From Hadesarchaea archaeon (GTDB lineage: Archaea; Hadarchaeota; Hadarchaeia; Hadarchaeales; Hadarchaeaceae), in contig QMWE01000062.1 of NCBI GenBank assembly GCA_003661465.1, forward strand, positions 1 to 6,068: DNA of 6,068 nt, in the 5' to 3' direction. Positions within the stretch are counted from its first letter, which is position 1; each line of letters starts with the position of its first letter. A program made the position numbers and the translations under genes. Positions 1 to 5,940 of this stretch are shown here, piece by piece. The notes beneath the pieces were generated by a model. It saw only the letters and a list, made by a program, of their open reading frames with translations. It was not told the DNA's origin and did no database searches.

Positions 1-386
1 CAGGAGAGGTTGAGTTCGACCGCGTCTGCGCCGGCCTCTTCAGCTCTCGCGCATATCTCCGCGAATTCCTCACCACGGCCTCCAGCGACGCTCACGATCA
101 CGGGTACCCTTCCTCTTTTCGCCTCCGGGAGTTCTCTGGAGAGAAATTCCTCGTATCCCTGATTTGCGAGTCCAACCGCGTTCACCAGCCCCATGTTTGT
201 CCCGGCGATGACGGGTGTCGGATAACCCTCCCGTTTCTCCCTTGTCAGACTTTTCGTCACGACCGCTCCGGCTCCTCCATCTACTGCCGCCCGTCTCAGC
301 AGAGATCCATTGCAGAGCACCCCGGAGGCGAGGATCGTCGGATTTTTGAGCCTCAACCTGCCTAGCTTAATACCAAGTTTTGACAT
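1..386 (-). CDS. pyrD: Dihydroorotate dehydrogenase catalytic subunit, class 1B (3' end beyond window)
   Basis: Flavoprotein that oxidises dihydroorotate to orotate, the fourth step of UMP synthesis; FMN-containing and cytosolic. I translated the reverse strand by hand. The start is SKLGIKLGRLRLKNPTILAS, followed by GAGAVVTKSLT (Lys45, the likely FMN/substrate-contact lysine), TNMGLVNAVGLANQGYEEF (Asn69 in the substrate-binding loop), the strand VPVIVSVAG and VELNLS at 123-128. The next codon begins TG and is cut by the window edge. In the family this is the NLSC motif, so the catalytic Cys typical of class 1 enzymes would be residue 129. Only 128 of roughly 300 expected residues are present. 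The start ATG lies 7 bases after a GGTGG Shine-Dalgarno and overlaps the end of pyrC by 20 bases. The pyrK gene upstream in the same operon supports class 1B (NAD-linked) rather than 1A. Family identity is secure; the rest of the protein is unseen. Confidence 0.95.
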   Translation of the reverse strand, partial: MSKLGIKLGRLRLKNPTILASGVLCNGSLLRRAAVDGGAGAVVTKSLTREKREGYPTPVIAGTNMGLVNAVGLANQGYEEFLSRELPEAKRGRVPVIVSVAGGRGEEFAEICARAEEAGADAVELNLS

Positions 387-1647
387 TTTTTCCCCACCCC
401 TTGGTACCGACTATCTCCCCGTTCAGCATGACCGGCTCTCCCCTGACTACTGTGGCCAGCGCGGCGCCTTCTACCTCCATTCCCTCGAACGGACTGTACC
501 TGCCCTTGCTCGCGAAGGTCTGTGGGTCTATCCTTTCCTTTCGATGGAGGTCCACCACGGTGAGGTTCCCGAGTTTCCCCTCCTCGATCGATCCGACTCC
601 AGCCAGCCCCAATATCCTGGATGGACTGACAGCGCATGCTCTCACTACATCTTCCACCTCAAGCACCTTTCTGTTCACGAGGGTAAGGAGGAGCGGGAGC
701 GTCGTCTCCAGACCGGGAAAGCCAGGAGAGGCGGTTCTGGGATCTCTTTTTTCCTCGAGCGGATGAGGTGCATGGTCCGAGACGATCGCGTCGATCCTTC
801 CATCTTTCAGTCCCCTCATGAGGGCTTCCGAGTCCCTGCTGCTCTTGATTGGCGGATGGACCTTTCCGATGCCGCCCATCTTTCGCGCTTTCTCGGCGTT
901 CAGGAGCAGGTAGTACGGACAGGTATCTGCGGTCAGCCCGGTCTTGTCCTTCCATGCGGTGAGCTCCCTCAATCCGGCCTCCGAGCTCGTATGGGTCACG
1001 TGGAGGGGAAAACCCATGTCTGAAGCAGCTCCCGCGATATCTCTGATTGCAGATGCCTCCGCTTCGGGTGTGCCCACCGGACCCATTTCCGTTTCCACGA
1101 AGAATTTTGGATTTTCGGCATGCACGACCACAGGCATGTTTTTTCTCGATGCGAACTCCAGTACCCTTTCCGAGAGCGGACGTCTGTCGGTGTAAAACTC
1201 GTGCTGCATGAATATCTTGAATCCTATTGCCAGCTCTTGGATCTCGTCCCTGAGGTCTTCCTCACGCTCCGGCACGCCGTAGTAGAGAGCGTAGTCCACC
1301 AGGGACTTGTTGCTCGCCACTTTTTCCCGTCTCGCCAGCACGTCGGGCCGGTTCACGCGGGGTCGGGTGTTTGGCATATCTGCTACCACTGTGAATCCCC
1401 CCATCGCAGCAGCGCTCGTCCCCGTGAAAAAATCCTCCTTGTGACTGTACTCGAAATCCCGCATGTGAACGTGCATGTCGATCAGGCCGGGAAGCACGAT
1501 ACGCCCCTTTCCGTGATAGTCGAGGACTTGGTCGGCGGGTTCTTGGATCACCTTTGCTATTTTTGTGATGCGCCCGTTTTCCACCATCACCGAGGCGTCA
1601 ACTAGCCCACCTCGCGTGAATATCTTTCCAGTTACGAGAAGTCTCAT
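367..1647 (-). CDS. pyrC: Dihydroorotase (class I-like, carboxylated-lysine type)
   Basis: Zinc amidohydrolase that interconverts carbamoyl-aspartate and dihydroorotate, the third step of the pathway; cytosolic. The 426-residue length fits class I-type dihydroorotases. Visible active-site elements are DMHVHMRD (metal ligands His59 and His61, substrate Arg63), MPNTRP (Asn93), GFKIFM (Lys144, the likely carboxylated bridging lysine), VVHAE (His176), HVTHTSS (His219) and SDHAPH (catalytic Asp291). The C-terminal stretch GKLGNLTVVDL is the usual return of the small beta domain. The frame stays open 49 codons upstream into pyrK, but the ATG at 1647 is chosen because it has a GGTGGTGGAG Shine-Dalgarno and because MRLLVTGKIF is the normal first strand of the family. 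It overlaps pyrK by 4 bases (ATGA) and pyrD by 20. Hydantoinase or allantoinase share the fold, but the operon position makes dihydroorotase by far the best call. Confidence 0.97.
   Translation of the reverse strand: MRLLVTGKIFTRGGLVDASVMVENGRITKIAKVIQEPADQVLDYHGKGRIVLPGLIDMHVHMRDFEYSHKEDFFTGTSAAAMGGFTVVADMPNTRPRVNRPDVLARREKVASNKSLVDYALYYGVPEREEDLRDEIQELAIGFKIFMQHEFYTDRRPLSERVLEFASRKNMPVVVHAENPKFFVETEMGPVGTPEAEASAIRDIAGAASDMGFPLHVTHTSSEAGLRELTAWKDKTGLTADTCPYYLLLNAEKARKMGGIGKVHPPIKSSRDSEALMRGLKDGRIDAIVSDHAPHPLEEKRDPRTASPGFPGLETTLPLLLTLVNRKVLEVEDVVRACAVSPSRILGLAGVGSIEEGKLGNLTVVDLHRKERIDPQTFASKGRYSPFEGMEVEGAALATVVRGEPVMLNGEIVGTKGWGKNVKTWY
394..398 (-). promoter_or_regulatory. Shine-Dalgarno of pyrD
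   Basis: The minus strand reads GGTGG within a GGGGTGGGG run, 7 bases before the pyrD ATG and inside the last codons of pyrC. It fixes the pyrD start although the two genes overlap. Confidence 0.75.
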
Positions 1648-2501
1648 ATCTCCACCACCGATCCAGATGCATCCCGTTTTTTTCTGCCGAAGTCCGTGCT
1701 GAGTAGGACCTCCCCGTCGAAGACCGGTCCGTCTGTGCACACGCGCAATCCCGTTGGATCCAGCACGCACGAGCCACATATGCCGAACCCGCACTTCATA
1801 TACCGCTCCAGCGAGGCCTGCACGCGGATTCCCCTTCCGAGTGCTTTCCGGACCACCTCGTACATCATCCGCTCCGGACCGCAGGTGAGCACGAGATCGA
1901 AGCGTTTTTCCTCAAGCAGTTTATCCAGCACGTCCGTTACCATTCCCTTGCGCCCAGCCGATCCGTCCTCCGTGATGATGCGCACATCCATCCCGAGCCT
2001 TCTGGCTTCCTCGAGAAACAGGAGTTCGGAGGCGGTCTTCGCACCGACGAGGTATGTGCACTCTGTTCCGGATTTCGATATGAAACTGGCTGCGTATATC
2101 AGAGGGGCAACTCCGTATCCACCTCCCACCAGAAGATAGGAGCTCTCGTTGAGATGAAAGTGCGTTCCAAATGGCCCCCTGATCATCACGGTCCCGCCTT
2201 TTTCGAGTGCGTGAAGTTTGGCCGTGGTCTTCCCCTTGTTCGCCACGGATATCCTGAGCGCGTCGTCCTCAACCCCGGAGATGCTTATGGGGATTTCTTC
2301 CCCTCCGGGTACCCATACCATCACGAACTGTCCGGGGAGAGGGTCCTTTCGAAGTGGATTTTCCAGGTAAAACGATTTCACGGTGGGGCTCTCGTTCACG
2401 GATTTTTTGATTCTAGCCGATCTGAACCCAAAATCCTCGTAGGAAAAAGTTCCTTCCACTTTCTCTGGCTTTTGGAGGTCATGTTTTTCTGGCAAGCCCA
2501 T
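1644..2501 (-). CDS. pyrK: Dihydroorotate dehydrogenase electron-transfer subunit
   Basis: Partner of PyrD in class 1B enzymes; it passes electrons from the PyrD FMN through [2Fe-2S] and FAD to NAD+. It is 285 residues long from the ATG. A ferredoxin-reductase-type FAD domain (about 26-115) contains PLPGQFVMVWVPG and EIPISIS, where an Arg or Lys often precedes the Pro-x-Ser and here there is Ile70. The NAD domain has LLVGGGYGVAPL (123-134) and TCGPERMM (206-213). The C-terminal cluster is Cys237-x4-Cys242-x2-Cys245-x9-Cys255 followed by TDGPVFDGEVL, the PyrK signature. The first ~28 residues precede the usual family start and look like a short charged extension. Start codons GTG (2504) and ATG (2501) are adjacent; ATG is preferred, but GTG is equally possible. 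There is no clear Shine-Dalgarno and the pyrI stop abuts, so translation probably depends on reinitiation. pyrC separates this gene from its partner pyrD. Confidence 0.96.
   Translation of the reverse strand: MGLPEKHDLQKPEKVEGTFSYEDFGFRSARIKKSVNESPTVKSFYLENPLRKDPLPGQFVMVWVPGGEEIPISISGVEDDALRISVANKGKTTAKLHALEKGGTVMIRGPFGTHFHLNESSYLLVGGGYGVAPLIYAASFISKSGTECTYLVGAKTASELLFLEEARRLGMDVRIITEDGSAGRKGMVTDVLDKLLEEKRFDLVLTCGPERMMYEVVRKALGRGIRVQASLERYMKCGFGICGSCVLDPTGLRVCTDGPVFDGEVLLSTDFGRKKRDASGSVVEI
1652..1659 (-). promoter_or_regulatory. Shine-Dalgarno of pyrC
   Basis: Two overlapping GGTGG copies (GGTGGTGG on the minus strand) lie 4 and 7 bases before the ATG at 1647, inside the last codons of pyrK. 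This decides the pyrC start against the longer open frame. Confidence 0.75.
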
Positions 2502-2504
2502 CAC

Positions 2505-2984
2505 TCAGCCCGGGAGGGTGTACTGAGCCGCGACCTCATCATAGGTGATGTACGTGCCGCAGTACTCACATACGAGGAGAGTCGGTGTCCGGGAAACGAC
2601 CCTGAAGGAAGGAGTGACCGGTTCCCGTGGCTTGTTCGAGATGCAGTTCGGGTTCGTGCACTTGAGAAGTCCCTTTATCTCGTCCGGCAGTTTTACCTTG
2701 GTCTTCCTTGCTACCCTGTAGTTTTTGACGAGGTTGATGGTGGCCTCCGGGGCGATCAGGGCTATCCTGTCTACCTCGCCGGAGACGAGCTCTCGCCCCT
2801 CGATTTTCACGATGTCCTTCTTTCCGAGTTTTCTGCTCTGGGCATTTATCATGATCGCGACCGTGTGTCCTTCCTCTCCCGTGATCCCCAGGATCCTCAG
2901 CACGTTTAGCGCCTGTCCTCCAGGGATGTGGTCTATCACGGTTCCGTCCCTTATCTTCTTGACGGTGAGTTCTTCCGAGTTCAT
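2505..2984 (-). CDS. pyrI: Aspartate carbamoyltransferase regulatory subunit
   Basis: Non-catalytic chain of the ATCase holoenzyme; it binds CTP/UTP or ATP and transmits the allosteric signal to PyrB. The 159-residue length is close to E. coli PyrI (about 153). The nucleotide-binding domain contains GTVIDHIPGGQAL (Asp18, His19), KKDIVKIEGREL (Lys60) and APEATINLVKNYRVARK (Lys94); these match the positions known to contact effectors in E. coli. The zinc domain has Cys109-x4-Cys114 and Cys139-x2-Cys142, which pack against the catalytic chain. All four ligands are intact, so a functional regulated holoenzyme is expected. The ATG directly follows the pyrB TGA (TGAATG) without a canonical Shine-Dalgarno. 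Termination-reinitiation coupling would help keep PyrB and PyrI near equal amounts, as the six-plus-six dodecamer needs. Confidence 0.98.
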   Translation of the reverse strand: MNSEELTVKKIRDGTVIDHIPGGQALNVLRILGITGEEGHTVAIMINAQSRKLGKKDIVKIEGRELVSGEVDRIALIAPEATINLVKNYRVARKTKVKLPDEIKGLLKCTNPNCISNKPREPVTPSFRVVSRTPTLLVCEYCGTYITYDEVAAQYTLPG

Positions 2985-3908
2985 TCACATCGCCTTCCCC
3001 AGCAGCAGCGCGAGCAGGGCCATCCGGACCGGGACGGCGTACGCGGCCTGCTGGAAATATCTGGCAAAGGGTGTCTCGTCCACCTGTAAATCTATCTCGT
3101 CTACCTTCGGGAGGGGGTGCATAATGATGAGCGATTTCTTGGCATCGCTGAGAAGTTCTGGATCCACTCGGTAACTTCCCTTCACCTTTTCGTACTCCGC
3201 GGGGTCTGGGAACCTCTCCTTCTGGATCCGGGTCACGTACAAGACATCCAGGTCACCGATGATTTCTTTGAGATCCTCTTCATCTGAAAACTTCAACTTC
3301 GTCCCGCTGATGAAATCCATGATCTCCTTTCGGGGTTTCAGCGATGCCGGTGAGATCAGAGATACCTTTTTCGGCCTGAATTTCGTGAGCGCGTACATGA
3401 GCGAGGATGCGGCTCTTCCATATCTGAGATCACCGGTGAGCGCGATGTGAAGGCCGTCTATTCGCCCTAGCTCTCTCCATATGGTGTAGAGATCGACCAT
3501 CGCCTGGGTTGGATGATGTTTACTTCCGTCCCCTCCGTTTATCACCGGCACGTCGGCGACCTCAGCCGCAAGTTTCGCTGCCCCTTCTATCCGGTGACGT
3601 ATCACCACCACATCGGCGTAGGCGTCCAGCATCCTCACCGTGTCTGCCAGATTTTCACCCTTGGCGAGTGATGTGCCCTCTGATTCGGAGAAGCCTATTA
3701 CCGATCCGCCGAGCCTGTGCATTGCGGTCTCGAAGCTGAGACGGGTGCGAGTGCTGGGCTCGAAAAACGCGGTGGCGAGCAGCCTGTCCTTCAAGAGGGG
3801 ACGTTCGAGCTTCTGGACCCGTTCCATTTTGAGGGCTTCCCTGAAAATTTTCTCCAGCTCGGATCTCGTGAAGTCGAGGATGGATATCACGTCACGTCCT
3901 TTTAACAT
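2985..3908 (-). CDS. pyrB: Aspartate carbamoyltransferase catalytic subunit
   Basis: Condenses carbamoyl phosphate with aspartate to carbamoyl-aspartate, the committed step; works as trimers assembled with PyrI. It is 307 residues from the chosen ATG, a normal length. The carbamoyl-phosphate domain has FEPSTRTRLSFE (Ser52-Thr-Arg-Thr-Arg56), the 80s loop EGTSLAKGE (Ser80, Lys83, borrowed by the neighbouring chain), VVIRHR (Arg104) and HHPTQ (His132, Gln135). The aspartate domain has GDLRYGR (Arg165) and the 240s-loop motif VTRIQKER (Arg227, Gln229). The late motif reads HPLPKVDEI (264-272), with Lys268 where the classical motif has Arg. A GTG nine bases upstream is in frame but lies inside the Shine-Dalgarno GAGGTGA, so the ATG at 3908 is the start. 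The gene overlaps pyrE by 17 bases and touches pyrI end to start. Confidence 0.98.
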   Translation of the reverse strand: MLKGRDVISILDFTRSELEKIFREALKMERVQKLERPLLKDRLLATAFFEPSTRTRLSFETAMHRLGGSVIGFSESEGTSLAKGENLADTVRMLDAYADVVVIRHRIEGAAKLAAEVADVPVINGGDGSKHHPTQAMVDLYTIWRELGRIDGLHIALTGDLRYGRAASSLMYALTKFRPKKVSLISPASLKPRKEIMDFISGTKLKFSDEEDLKEIIGDLDVLYVTRIQKERFPDPAEYEKVKGSYRVDPELLSDAKKSLIIMHPLPKVDEIDLQVDETPFARYFQQAAYAVPVRMALLALLLGKAM

Positions 3909-4515
3909 CCCCTTCACCTCTGATGTACCTCATTACCCTTTCGTAATCATCATACGGTATGATTCCTTTTAAGTGGAGTTCTTGGATGAGCTCATCAGCC
4001 GTCATGATGGAGATCAGCTTCACACCCGCCCCGCTCAGGCTCGACCCAGCTCCCTGCTTCCGATCGACCAGAACTATCACGTGTTCGACTTTTCCCCCTA
4101 TTTTGCGTATGGCTTCCACAGCTCTTAGGATGCTCCCGCCGGTGGTCGCCACGTCATCCACCACCAGCACGGAATCGCCGGGTTCTACCACACCCTCCAC
4201 CAGGCTTCTGGTCCCGTGCGATTTTTCCTCCTTTCTCACGTACATGAACGGCTTTCTAAGTTTGTACGCGACCACCGAGGCGATCGGGACGCCCGCGGTC
4301 GCTATCCCGGCGACGCGGTCGAAGGATATCCCTTCGCGTTTCAGGACCGAGAGGTATGCGTCGGTCGCGAGGTCGAATAGTTCTGGGTGGGAGGGGATGG
4401 TTCTGAGGTCTATGTAATAGGGACTCGTGCTTCCGGAGGAGAGCTTGAACTCCCCCACCATGAAACACCCGTATTTGGCAAGCTGTGAGGTGATTTTAGA
4501 GATCTCTGGCTCCAT
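3892..4515 (-). CDS. pyrE: Orotate phosphoribosyltransferase
   Basis: Transfers ribose 5-phosphate from PRPP to orotate, giving OMP (fifth step); cytosolic, normally a dimer with shared active sites. The 207-residue length fits the family. The N-terminal hood has GEFKLSSGSTSPYYIDLR (21-38), with the Ser-Gly and Tyr-Tyr-x-Asp residues that contact orotate and the phosphate. GIATAGVPIAS (70-80) is the pyrophosphate loop. RKEEKSHG (94-101) is the flexible catalytic loop, with Lys95, Lys98 and His100. VLVVDDVATTGGS (116-128) is the type I PRPP-binding motif. The ATG at 4515 has the Shine-Dalgarno AAGGTGAT five bases upstream, inside the pyrF coding region, and the genes overlap by 20 bases. The C-terminal tail after about 190 is basic and extends over the pyrB start. 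No missing key residue was seen. Confidence 0.98.
   Translation of the reverse strand: MEPEISKITSQLAKYGCFMVGEFKLSSGSTSPYYIDLRTIPSHPELFDLATDAYLSVLKREGISFDRVAGIATAGVPIASVVAYKLRKPFMYVRKEEKSHGTRSLVEGVVEPGDSVLVVDDVATTGGSILRAVEAIRKIGGKVEHVIVLVDRKQGAGSSLSGAGVKLISIMTADELIQELHLKGIIPYDDYERVMRYIRGEGDVKRT
3914..3920 (-). promoter_or_regulatory. Shine-Dalgarno of pyrB
   Basis: GAGGTGA on the minus strand, 5 bases before the ATG at 3908 and inside the pyrE coding region. The competing in-frame GTG (3917-3915) lies within this site, so it cannot be the start that uses it. Confidence 0.8.
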
Positions 4516-5254
4516 TCTTCATCACCTTCAGTACCTCTCTGGCCTTTTTAGCGGGAGAGAGCGCTTGAGTTATGCTTCTACCTATTATCTCAAAATCAGC
4601 TCCAGCTGAAAGAGCAGATCCGAATGGTGCTCCTTGGGCACCAATGCCAGGTGAAAATATGAGTTTTGAGGGCAGGTTGGTTTTCGTGCGTTTGATGAGG
4701 TTCGGGTATGTGGCTGGAAGGACAAATCCGTCGACTTCGGCTGCGGTGGCTATCTGGAGGAGTTCCTCCAGGTGTTTGTTCAGGTGCTCGCTGGCTCCGG
4801 GATGGCTCATCGCACATAGTCCGAGCACACCTTTTCCCTTCTCTTCCGCCAGCTCTACGACGCGGTCGATGGCTTCTTTCTTCCCGACCGCCGCGTGGAT
4901 GATGAGCGCGTCAAATCCTCCTTCAAATATTTGGCCTGCCACCAGACGGTTGATATATCCTATATCTGCCATCTTCGAATCACAGATGAAGAAATAGCTC
5001 TTCTTATGGCGGTCGATGATCTCCTCCACGTGATCTAGCCCCAGGCCAAATATGGCCGGGAGCCCTATCTTCACGCCCGACACCAGCCCGTCCAGTTCGG
5101 TGAGGAGGTTTTGTAGTTGAGTCCGAACGTTTGACCTTTCCTTGCTCCTCTCCTCGCGTGACTTCTCGTAGGGATTGAAAACGGGATCAAACGCGATGAC
5201 GATCCTGGATTTTTTCGCTGCTTCCGATGCTCGTTTTACAAAGACCTCGGCCAC
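4496..5254 (-). CDS. pyrF: Orotidine 5'-phosphate decarboxylase
   Basis: Decarboxylates OMP to UMP, the last step; a TIM-barrel dimer in the cytosol. It is 252 residues from the chosen GTG. Seen: strand 1 RIVIAFDP (Asp23, ribose contact); GVKIGLP (Lys62); the catalytic CDSKMADIGY with Asp92, Lys94 and Asp97 (the DxKxxDI signature); LIIHAAVG (His120); AMSHPGA (149-154, pyrimidine contact); SPGIGAQG (201-208); and the phosphate-binding IIGRSI (Arg226). Between Asp23 and Lys62 there are 38 residues, including the charged stretch YEKSREERSKERS. This is clearly longer than in the methanobacterial enzyme, where about 21 separate the equivalent residues. GTG at 5254 is preferred over the in-frame ATG at 5311 because a strong Shine-Dalgarno (AAAGGTGGG) precedes it and the family homology begins there. 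First gene of the operon. Confidence 0.96.
   Translation of the reverse strand: MAEVFVKRASEAAKKSRIVIAFDPVFNPYEKSREERSKERSNVRTQLQNLLTELDGLVSGVKIGLPAIFGLGLDHVEEIIDRHKKSYFFICDSKMADIGYINRLVAGQIFEGGFDALIIHAAVGKKEAIDRVVELAEEKGKGVLGLCAMSHPGASEHLNKHLEELLQIATAAEVDGFVLPATYPNLIKRTKTNLPSKLIFSPGIGAQGAPFGSALSAGADFEIIGRSITQALSPAKKAREVLKVMKNGARDL
4521..4528 (-). promoter_or_regulatory. Shine-Dalgarno of pyrE
   Basis: The minus strand reads AAGGTGAT, a close complement of the archaeal 16S rRNA 3' end, 5 bases before the pyrE ATG. It lies within the last codons of pyrF. Confidence 0.8.
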
Positions 5255-5257
5255 AAG

Positions 5258-5266
5258 CCCACCTTT
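5258..5266 (-). promoter_or_regulatory. Shine-Dalgarno of pyrF, deciding a GTG start
   Basis: AAAGGTGGG on the minus strand, 3 bases before the GTG at 5254. No comparable site precedes the in-frame ATG at 5311, so the shorter protein is the better call. Confidence 0.75.
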
Positions 5267-5342
5267 AGTTTGATAGAAGGGGCCATAAAAGGATTGCGAT
5301 TCCGGGGGCATGAATTAAGTCCGACCGAAGGGTTTCAATTTA

Positions 5343-5354
5343 GATTTATAAATC
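5343..5354 (-). promoter_or_regulatory. Candidate TATA box of the pyr operon
   Basis: The element GATTTATAAATC is a perfect 12-base palindrome and so reads as a TATA box on the minus strand too. With usual archaeal spacing, transcription would start near 5322, giving a leader of roughly 68 bases to the pyrF GTG that includes its Shine-Dalgarno. A weaker TTTTATGG at 5290-5283 is an alternative, but it would place the start at the Shine-Dalgarno itself. The assignment is inferred from spacing only. Confidence 0.45.
5343..5354 (+). promoter_or_regulatory. TATA box for the plus-strand anchored-protein gene
   Basis: TTTATAAAT inside GATTTATAAATC is a near-ideal archaeal TATA box. Its centre is about 36 bases before the ATG at 5385, so transcription would start around 5373-5376 with a very short leader. 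GGAG at 5374-5377, 7 bases before the ATG, is a possible Shine-Dalgarno close to the transcript's 5' end. Confidence 0.65.
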
Positions 5355-5384
5355 GACACCGAGTTGTTACACTGGAGTTAGAAT

Positions 5385-5921
5385 ATGGGACAGAGGGGAT
5401 TGACTACGATCGCTCTGGTGGGAATCATGATAGCTGCTGTTGCCGTTGTCGTGCTCGTTGTCGTTTTGGCGGGCACGGCCCCTGGCGACGTTTTGGGACC
5501 GAACCCCGGCGGTGATATCTGGGGACCCGATGAGGTCTCCAGTCTTCAGTGCGATTTCGTGTCGACATCTCCATTTGAGACAGTCTGGGGAACCATTTAT
5601 ATGGAAAATATATGGACGCCCAATCTCAAGGTCAGAGACGAGAGGACAACCACGGGACAGGATGTGATCACGATAATAAACGGAGAGACTCAAGAGGTTT
5701 GGATATACTCGGAGGGAACGTGGACGGATATGAGTTCTATGTTCAATAGTTACTGGAGTGAATACGAGTTGCTGGCTCATACGTATACCATAGTGGCGGT
5801 GTCGGGATTGACGGGCAGTGGAGACTACACCTTCACAGATCCAACTTCTGGAGCCACGGTAACGCTGTCTAACATTCAGATCAACCCATCGCTCGACGAT
5901 TCCCTGTTCACGCACGGCTAG
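5385..5921 (+). CDS. Membrane-anchored acidic extracytoplasmic protein, possible LolA-like ectodomain
   Basis: Function unknown; 178 residues. The N-terminus MGQRG is followed by a continuous hydrophobic segment (about 6-30, LTTIALVGIM onward). This is either a single-pass anchor or a class III (prepilin-type) signal cleaved after Gly5. A Gly/Pro linker (about 30-49) leads to an ectodomain that looks beta-rich. Its pattern (VWGTIYMENI, VITIINGETQEVWIYSEG, a W-rich helix near 113-127, then DYTFTDPTSGATVTLSNI and a final NPSLDDSLF) recalls the LolA/DUF4412-like fold, in which such proteins carry a short metal- or lipid-free beta sheet. That match is by eye and weak. After the anchor I count about 20 acidic residues against three basic ones, only one of them Lys (82), and a single Cys56. 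This differs sharply from the cytosolic pyr enzymes and fits an exterior location. The gene stands alone with its own TATA box and terminator. The antisense open frame over the same region is judged a shadow. Confidence 0.8.
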   Translation: MGQRGLTTIALVGIMIAAVAVVVLVVVLAGTAPGDVLGPNPGGDIWGPDEVSSLQCDFVSTSPFETVWGTIYMENIWTPNLKVRDERTTTGQDVITIINGETQEVWIYSEGTWTDMSSMFNSYWSEYELLAHTYTIVAVSGLTGSGDYTFTDPTSGATVTLSNIQINPSLDDSLFTHG

Positions 5922-5940
5922 ACACGAGGTTCCGCCTGAG

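Noticed and set aside
310..1023. Long plus-strand open frame opposite pyrC
   Set aside because: It has no Shine-Dalgarno or recognisable motif and a composition typical of an antisense shadow, and the minus strand here is an unambiguous dihydroorotase.
1648..1794. 49-codon N-terminal extension of pyrC
   Set aside because: It lies entirely within pyrK, which encodes the conserved cluster-binding end there. The ATG at 1647 has a good Shine-Dalgarno and matches the family N-terminus.
2154..2909. 251-codon plus-strand open frame opposite pyrK and pyrI
   Set aside because: Both minus-strand genes show complete active or zinc-site motifs. The plus-strand product is low in recognisable structure and has no initiation signals.
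5283..5290. TTTTATGG as TATA box of the pyr operon
   Set aside because: It is a weaker match, and the implied start near 5261 would remove part of the pyrF Shine-Dalgarno. It is kept as an alternative only.
5255..5311. ATG at 5311 as an alternative pyrF start, adding 19 residues
   Set aside because: The added residues (MPPESQSFYGPFYQTKGGL) do not resemble the family, and the Shine-Dalgarno sits before the GTG at 5254. It remains possible if the transcript starts near 5322.
5255..5342. Possible attenuator or riboswitch in the pyr leader
   Set aside because: I looked for stable stems and T-runs on the minus strand and found only short partial complementarity around CCCTTCGG. Nothing supports a structured regulatory RNA.
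5367..5915. 182-codon minus-strand open frame opposite the anchored-protein gene
   Set aside because: The plus-strand frame has a TATA box, GGAG, an N-terminal membrane segment and a terminator. The minus frame is Arg/His/Ser-rich without motifs and would run across the divergent promoter.
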